The notes under the pieces were generated by a model, which saw only the letters and a program-made list of their open reading frames with translations, was not told the DNA's origin and did no database searches. Positions 58,051 to 64,000 of a stretch of DNA of 64,000 nt are shown piece by piece; within the stretch, counting starts at the first letter, position 1; the number at the start of each line of letters is the position of its first letter. The translations under genes and the position numbers were made by a program. Location of the stretch: NCBI GenBank assembly GCA_019633425.1, contig WSUB01000093.1:102607-166606 (forward strand), in the 5' to 3' direction. Origin of the DNA: Tulasnella sp. 424 (taxonomy: Eukaryota; Basidiomycota; Agaricomycetes; Cantharellales; Tulasnellaceae).

Positions 58051-60100
58051 ATGAGGAACCGAACACCGTCGGCGAGGAGCTCGGGAATAAGAGCAGCGGA
58101 GTTCTTCACGCCATCACCTTGACCCAGGAAGGCTGCAGAAACGGGCTCGGATTAGCATTTGGTACCAAGTCCAGGCACTTCTCCTACCTTGGTTAACTTC
58201 CATGTTACACGACTTGAACTCAATCGAAGGTTCTACGCCCAATTCCCGCTTGACGGTAGCGTTGTTCATGAAGGTCTCGATGAAGCTCATCTGCACGCGT
58301 GTCAAGCTGTGTCAGCACAAAAGATAACGCTAACATCTGCTCAGAGCTCACCTGACGGTAGCACAGCGGACCGTCGGCATCCTCGCTCCGATCGCACTTC
58401 TTGCGAGTATCGTATGGGTTCAATCCAGCTTGCTACAAACAAAGAAAACGTTCAGCACATCACCACTTCGACATGGCAGTTCCATCATTTACCTGAATCG
58501 GACTGAAAAGTTGAACGTTGCAATACAAGGTCGCAGGCACACTGGACAAAGTTTCATTAAGCATTTCGTTGTTGATGTCAAGGAGCAGGACCCTTCACCA
58601 TGTAAATCGTGAATTGAAGTTGTAGCAACTCTTGATTAATCGTTGGCAAGTTGGGACTTTGCTTCTCAAGCTTTGGCATTGAGGACCATCGGGATCGTCA
58701 TAAATTGGGTAAGGCCCTATATGACATGGAGAAGTCAGTATGGGATACTGAACCACGAGCACGCAGGTCGTACCATCGCAGGCTTGCTTTGGTACCGAAG
58801 CCATCTGAGTGTACGGCTCCGTCAAGCCTAAAATGGGGGTCAGACGAGGTTAGCTGTCTGTGAAATTCGGGTCGGAATCCATAAACGCGTACCATTTCCA
58901 ATGAGAACACTGCTCAAGTTGATCAACTTCGACTTGGTGTTGGTGAAAGACTTTGTCTTGAGTGCAACATTCTTCTTGTAAATGGTGGAGGCGATGTGAG
59001 GAGCGTAGTGACCACCATACGATTCGGCCGCAACTATAAGCCAAAGCCGTCAGCCTCCTGAAAACCAAACTAGCTCGTAGGGTAGAATAACCTGAGAAGG
59101 GTGCCTTGGAGTACTTGGGGAAACCATCCAGGAAGATTTGTAGGAATGCATACACATCTTCCGCAGCTGCCGGCGTATTGTTTATGTTTGAATCGCCATA
59201 GGAGAAACCAACATTGATGGCTGACGAAGAAAGGAAGATACTCAGTGACAGATTCGGGGATGAAAACGTAATACTCACGTTGGTCGAGGAAAATCATGTT
59301 CGCAACTACGAGTGGGTAGGATCTTGGTCAGTAAACGTCCTGAGTAAGGGACAGGCTTGGCGCTTACATTCATTCCATCCATACTTGTTATAAGTCGTAT
59401 CGCGTCCTTCGTCTGCGATATTGCAAGGTCCGAGCTCAAAGAGAAGACCAGTCGACGAGCTGCATCCGGGTCCTATGGAAAGGGAACCATGTATCAGCAC
59501 GAGGTTCTACGTTGGGCGGGCACAGGATCTTACCTCCGTTTAGCCATAGGACGAGAGGAGATTCCTCAGGAGTGTGTCGACTTTCGAAGAACCTGAGGCG
59601 AACCAACAGAGGAGTGCGTAACTATCTGAGCTCAAAGGAGTGCAATGAGCTGCCCTTACCAGAAGAACAGATGCTTGTCCTCATCAATATCTAGGTATCC
59701 GGAGTATTGCTTCACCTTAGGATCACAAAGCTTGGGAGACTTGAGGCGGACACGGTATTTGGGGTAGTCGGGGTGAGTGAAGAGCTGGTCTGGAGCACGG
59801 AATGAAAGGCTCAGTTCGAATTGCAATTTCTGATTTCTCAAACGACGTACAGGTGATTCCCTCTTTCTCAACAAATGTCCGAATATCCCTGTTGGTATCG
59901 AGAGCTTCGAATACTCGTTCTGCGCTCTTGGATGGTTTCTTCCCGGCCAAGAAATGGCCAACTGCGTCAGCAACACTCCCATCCAAACCGAATGATCCAA
60001 CGGCTTGGGAAACTAAAGACTTGACGCCCCACGGTGCTTGCTGACTGGCGAGCACAGATGCACTACCGAGGAGAGGGATGAGCGAGTGTTGGACCTTCAT
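57609..60100 (-). CDS. Vacuolar serine carboxypeptidase (carboxypeptidase Y family, S10)
   Basis: Many minus-strand exons assemble from ATG 60100 (MKVQHSLIPLLGSASVLAS, signal peptide) through a propeptide, QYSGYLDIDEDKHLFFW, the oxyanion motif GPGCSSSTGLLFELGPC, and INVGFSYGDSNINNTPAAAE. The active-site serine segment is AAESYGGHYAPHIAS. Then follow GNGLTEPYTQMASVP, the Asp segment FLIYAGNADFMCNAIGN and the catalytic-His segment HEAGHMVPFDQPEAALDLF, ending at DLKSEN. All three catalytic regions are present, as are the Cys residues expected near GPC and in the CVP/CNV region. Carboxypeptidase Y removes C-terminal residues from peptides in the vacuole. Its 3' end lies in the segmental duplication, and a relic of these exons is at 17.6-18.06 kb. 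Confidence 0.85.
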
Positions 60101-60589
60101 TGTTGACTGTGAAAGGGGGAAACAGAATGCGACGACGCGAACTGTTGAGAGGGGGACCACTTCGGCACAGTATGCACGTGAGACTCAGGGTTCTTCAATT
60201 CAGTGACAAACTCCGCTCTTTCATGCGGTTCACGCGCACTCATGACGACGATGACGTTGGTTGAGGCCGAGGCAAGGTTCGAAAAGTAGGGGGCGAATTA
60301 CATACTTGGTTCCAAATGAGGAGCTAGGGATCCGGATCCGGACAGCAGCTACATCGCCGGAGCCTAAGGATAACCGTACGTTGAGCGGCGACGCCCAGCA
60401 TACCGCCAAACATGTCCGCCAAATCAGAAATTTCATTAACTCCAAGTCAATATCAAACCCATAATACCTCCTGCTTGCTATTCCTTTCCATCGAAGTCGC
60501 CATTCGTTTAAACATGGGAGCGGTGGTGTAACCCTGTTGTCCGGAGTTCAGGCGGATATGCACATCGGACTCATTTTGCTGTCCCGTCA
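60101..60589. other. Carboxypeptidase upstream region
   Basis: This 490-bp spacer holds the carboxypeptidase promoter and the 3' flank of the Cys-rich gene. No exon is supported. Confidence 0.45.
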
Positions 60590-62211
60590 TCATCCATCAT
60601 ACACAGAGCGGGTTCCAGTGTTGTCATTCTTCACGAGCGTTGTTTCTGGATTCATTCGAAATTGCTGCTCCCGGCCTTGTGGCAGCAAATCGTCCGTCTC
60701 GACTCCAAAGGGTGAGGCACCAAATAAATTAGTGAGTCCCTTCCGGTCCATCGAAAGAGCTCGACGAGTGGGCTTGCCGGCAGCCGACTCGGTAGAAACG
60801 TTCGGAGTGGAGGAGTTGGCTATGGGTGAACCGGAAGGTGGAGGATTGTCTTCCTTGCTGGGCTCGTGGTCCACGGCCAGAACCTGCTCAGACCCTTCCT
60901 GGGCAATGACTCTATCAATAACCTTGGACGCGTAGAGGGAGAGAGCCTTGTTGGCATCCCTGAGGGCCTTGACTTCTGAGCGTAAAGCTATACCCGTACA
61001 TTTAGCCAGAGGCTGAATAGATTTGAACGTGGTACCGTACCTTGAACCTCTCCATAGTCGACTGCCTGGGCAGACGTATTGATCTGCCCAGCAGGCTCTG
61101 TCTTGCCTTCTAGAATGTCCTTGTTCTCTGCCCTTTCGAGTTCAGCAGCCAAGTCGAAGCCATGGCCTGCGATGGGCGCGTCCGCAGGAGACCCTCCCCG
61201 GGTGATAGGGGAGCTGATTCGGTGGCCGCCACGTCGTGAGCGCTTCGAGTGTCGGGATGTTGGGGACCCTTCTTGACGAAACGCTGCAACTGGCACCGAA
61301 GACGAGCTTTGTGAAACCGGTGGCACTTGGGATTCTACGGGCGATGGGCCATACGCAGAAAATCTCAGTTTATGTTCAGAGAATCAAACCTAACTGAATG
61401 GGCCCGAACCTGAAGGTGAGCCGGTCGCGGAAACCGGGTGGACAACACCGGTATCGACGCAGATTGGACAGCTCGATGGTAGACCCATTCCACGGGCTAC
61501 GCATCCGCAAGTATATGATAATGTAGTTAGTTCAAGAGACGTTTGCTGGAGCGAATCGGTGTTAACGGCAGAGCCCGTGTCCGTCGGAGGAGCGGCTTGT
61601 CGATGAAAGTGATTGCATCAAATTGATCGCAATATCGTGAGTAAATGTAATGAGAACCTCTAGCAATACATTGCAAATAAAGGCTTACCGGTCGTTTTTG
61701 GCTCATCGTTCGAGTCTGTCTGTGTGCTTGACTCCTTTCTGATGGGCGGCGGACAAACCGGACATGTCCCTGGCGCCGAGGCCCCCGAGCTCAGGTTCAA
61801 AATTCTGATAACGCATCCACAGGGATATGCTATATCTTTCTGTAGGCCATTCTCTGGGGCTTTATTCGCTTTCACCGCTGGTTGTGGGATGGTTGGCGCA
61901 GGCGATAGGAGAGCAGGCGTTTCGCTTCGAACAGGCTGCTGCGGCCTGGCCACACGACCAGTCGTCCTCTTGTTCGTTAATAGAACCCCACACGTCTTTG
62001 AACACGTTGGATATCCAGGAGTCTTGGCAAATATGTTGCAGTAGATGCATGCTTCGGCTTCACCTCGCTTAATAGCATCGCTGAGGGAAATAAGTCATAA
62101 CAACTTGAGCTTGGCATTTTAGATTCACCTCGCGTGCAACAGGCTGCAGTAAACAGAGTTGGGCAAAACTCCTTTGTTACATCCCTTGAGGTAACAAGTG
62201 ACCTGTGACAT
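60590..62211 (-). CDS. Cys-rich (possible zinc-binding) protein with coiled-coil C-terminus
   Basis: Minus-strand exons starting at ATG 62211 assemble in phase. The first region is Cys-rich: VTCYLKGCNKGVLPNSVYC, then EACIYCNIFAKTPGYPTCSK and TCGV. Two later exons carry the same theme: YPCGCVIRILNL...GTCPVCPPP and YTCGCVARGMGLPSSCPICV. The paired C-x-C and C-P-x-C spacing suggests zinc binding, but it fits no RING or LIM pattern I know. A basic Ser/Arg region (RHSKRSRRGGHRISS) and a helix ALRSEVKALRDANKALSLYA, continuing SKVIDRVIAQEGSEQVLA, follow; this helix resembles a coiled-coil motif seen in other fungal proteins. The tail is disordered and ends GTRSVYDG at 60590. Exons upstream of 62211 cannot be excluded. 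Function unknown. Confidence 0.6.
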
Positions 62212-63223
62212 CCCTAAGTATCCTGAAGTGAAACAATTTCGAGGCGGTGGCAGGGGTTACAAACGGCACAACCTCAGCTCATTGCAAACTCGAAAGTTGA
62301 TAAATCCGGTGTCAGTGTTTAGATTAAGCTAAAGCGCTCACGATTGTGGTAATGTTTTGTCGAAATACTTTCAAATTGGTCGATTCTATCTAACCCGTAT
62401 ATCCCGACGGTGTCGACTGATGAGAGGGAAAGGCTAAGACGATGTGATCCTGCGTATATCAAGCGGGTGTAGAAACGTCGTAAATCTCGAATAGCTGTCT
62501 TGAGAGTGGCGACTTCTTGTTTGACAAAGAGAAAGGCTAGCCGTCCACCAAGGGAGGGAAGGTCCCGTTATCTCCGTAATAGAGAGCGTGAGATGCCGTG
62601 AGGCGAGTTTCGCACATCGAAAGAAACGTCGCATCGCAGGCTCTAGACCTCGAAGAGTCCGATTTCGGCGAGCGCCTCTGTTCATGCGAGCAATTACAGA
62701 TAAATGTTCGCTCTACAGCGAGAAGGATTGTGTAGCAGTGTCATTAATATAGATGGATTCGGGTCGTAATTCGGGTCTTTGTCGAAAAGAATCGGGATTC
62801 ATTGTAATCACTTCCGTCCCTCGCAAACATTTAAACACCGCCCGCCAATCATAGGCCTGCCTTTGCTCTGACAAATCTCGGCGAGTCCCCGACTCCATGC
62901 TCTCGATAAGCAGCACGCCGTATGTTCAGTCAGCCAGCACGTCATTCCAATACCGACCCAGGATTCACTTTGGGGTAGAACGCGGTAGAACACTACCAAG
63001 CAATCAACGCTGCCAAATTATGGGCGGGAAGTGGCCGTGATGCTGACGCGGTCCGACCCAAGCTCGCTCAGCACTGACTTCACCCACAGTCAGCACCGAC
63101 AGATACGGACACCTCACTTCTAGCTATAAGACCCCAACGTCGCAATGGCAGATCCTTCATTCACCTCCATTACAACAACCCAACCCAACCGGCCTCATCT
63201 CCACAGCTCGAGATTCAACATCA
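62212..63223. other. Divergent promoter region between Cys-rich gene and MFS gene
   Basis: This 1-kb interval separates two divergently oriented genes and should hold both promoters. Minus-strand frames at 62434-62685 and 62713-62916 have no recognisable features and are not called. Confidence 0.45.
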
Positions 63224-64000
63224 ATGGCCACTCTTCCCACTCTGAGTGATGAAGTCCAAAGTATCAAAGACATCCCTTCGTCGGGAACCCTCACGCCAGC
63301 CACCGAACCAACTCTCAATGGAGAACCTCCGCTGGAATCCGAACGCGTTCCACCTCCAACTGATGCTGACAACCAGCACAAAGTCGGTGGCTTCCGCTTT
63401 TGGATGATCTTCGTGGCCATGATGGTATCCACGTTCCTCAGCGCACTTGACTTCGTGAGCATCGTGTTCCCATTAACGCCAAGATTCTAACTGACAGCTA
63501 ATTCCCAAACAGACGAGTGTCTCAACCGCCCTTCCAACGATCGTGCAAGAACTCCAAGGAACAGAGTTCGCATGGGTCGGATCAGCATTTGCACTCGGAA
63601 GCACTGCCATCCTCCCTCTTACAGGTGGCTTGGCCCAAATCTTCGGTCGTCGGCCAGTTGTCCTTGGCTCGCTCATCTTCTTCGCATTGGGCTCGGGTCT
63701 ATCGGGCGGAGCGAGTAGCATGAACATGCTCATCGCTGGAAGAGGTAGGTATTACTTCTGTTCTGGGTGCTCGACTTTGAGCTGACTTCGTTCCCTAGCC
63801 ATCCAAGGTGTAGGCGGAGGAGGAATCCTCTCCATGACCGAAATCGTCGTCGCCGACCTTGTTCCCCTGTCCCAACGTGGAGCGTACTTGGGCCTCATCG
63901 GTTCAGTCTGGGCTATTGCCGCCGCCATCGGTCCCCCGATCGGTGGTGCCTTCTCCCAGAGCAACTGGCGTTGGCTTTTCTACATGAACCTTCCGTTGAC
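63224..64000 (+). CDS. MFS multidrug/toxin exporter (DHA2-like, 14-helix), 5' part
   Basis: The gene runs off the end of the window. Exon 1 begins MATLPTLSDEVQSIKDIPSS, a polar cytosolic tail, and reaches the first helix (FWMIFVAMMVSTFLSALDF), where an intron (gtgagc...aacag) lies inside the conserved ALDxTSVSTALPTI motif. Exon 2 carries AWVGSAFALGSTAILPL and the MFS motif A GGLAQIFGRRPVVLG. After a second intron, exon 3 encodes AIQGVGGGGILSMTEIVVAD and the motif C-like AAAIGPPIGGAFSQSNWRW. The order and motifs match fungal DHA2 drug:H+ antiporters that export toxic compounds across the plasma membrane; substrate unknown. Later helices are outside the window. Confidence 0.85.

Noticed and set aside
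1..64000. Search for transposase, reverse transcriptase, long terminal repeats, tRNA, rRNA and CRISPR arrays
   Set aside because: No transposase or polymerase motifs, no convincing tRNA T-arm/D-arm pairs and no spaced short repeats were seen by eye; a covariance-model scan would be needed to exclude small RNA genes.

Overview
This window is nuclear DNA of a filamentous basidiomycete, most likely an Agaricomycete. Most genes can be assembled from short exons separated by 45-75 bp GT-AG introns. The window carries protein families typical of mushroom-forming fungi: DUF6535, DUF6534, F-box/leucine-rich proteins and CFEM/GPI proteins. Conserved eukaryotic housekeeping genes (ATG27, RRP36, LAMTOR2, a CstF hinge protein, vacuolar carboxypeptidase) sit among lineage-specific, recently duplicated genes. 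No bacterial, viral or transposase gene was recognised, and no tRNA, rRNA or CRISPR array.

Layout. 1-12 kb is compact housekeeping sequence: the 3' end of a coiled-coil gene, a very long coiled-coil gene, ATG27 (-), RRP36 (-), a LAMTOR2-like roadblock gene (+) diverging from RRP36 across 112 bp, and a CstF hinge/C-terminal-domain gene (-). 13.6-33 kb is duplication-rich. It holds a small secreted-protein gene and a 3' fragment of a sister copy, an F-box-like gene on a segmental duplication, a truncated carboxypeptidase relic, an array of 3.5 units of about 2.45 kb carrying three intact F-box genes and one pseudogene, and two tandem units of about 2.9 kb each carrying a CFEM gene. 33.9-40.4 kb holds a large disordered protein gene and a TauD-type dioxygenase resembling xanthine dioxygenase. 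41-50 kb holds a secreted-family pseudogene, a four-copy 121-bp minisatellite next to a DUF6535 membrane protein gene, an unknown signal-peptide protein, and a degraded secreted-family copy. 50.8-64 kb holds a DUF6534 membrane protein, the second copy of the segmental duplication with its frameshifted F-box gene, the full carboxypeptidase gene, a Cys-rich/coiled-coil gene, and the start of an MFS exporter running off the end.

How it fits together. Several products serve the vacuole/lysosome (ATG27, LAMTOR2, carboxypeptidase Y), others ribosome biogenesis and mRNA 3' processing, but nothing suggests co-regulation beyond the RRP36/LAMTOR2 divergent pair. The notable biology is gene turnover: three independent families (array F-box, CFEM, secreted 'FMGYLDA' family) each show intact copies beside a broken or altered copy, and a 3.3-kb block has been copied about 40 kb away, dragging the tail of a carboxypeptidase gene with it. 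Intron boundaries were assigned by eye from GT/AG, phase and homology between copies; they were not confirmed by transcripts.
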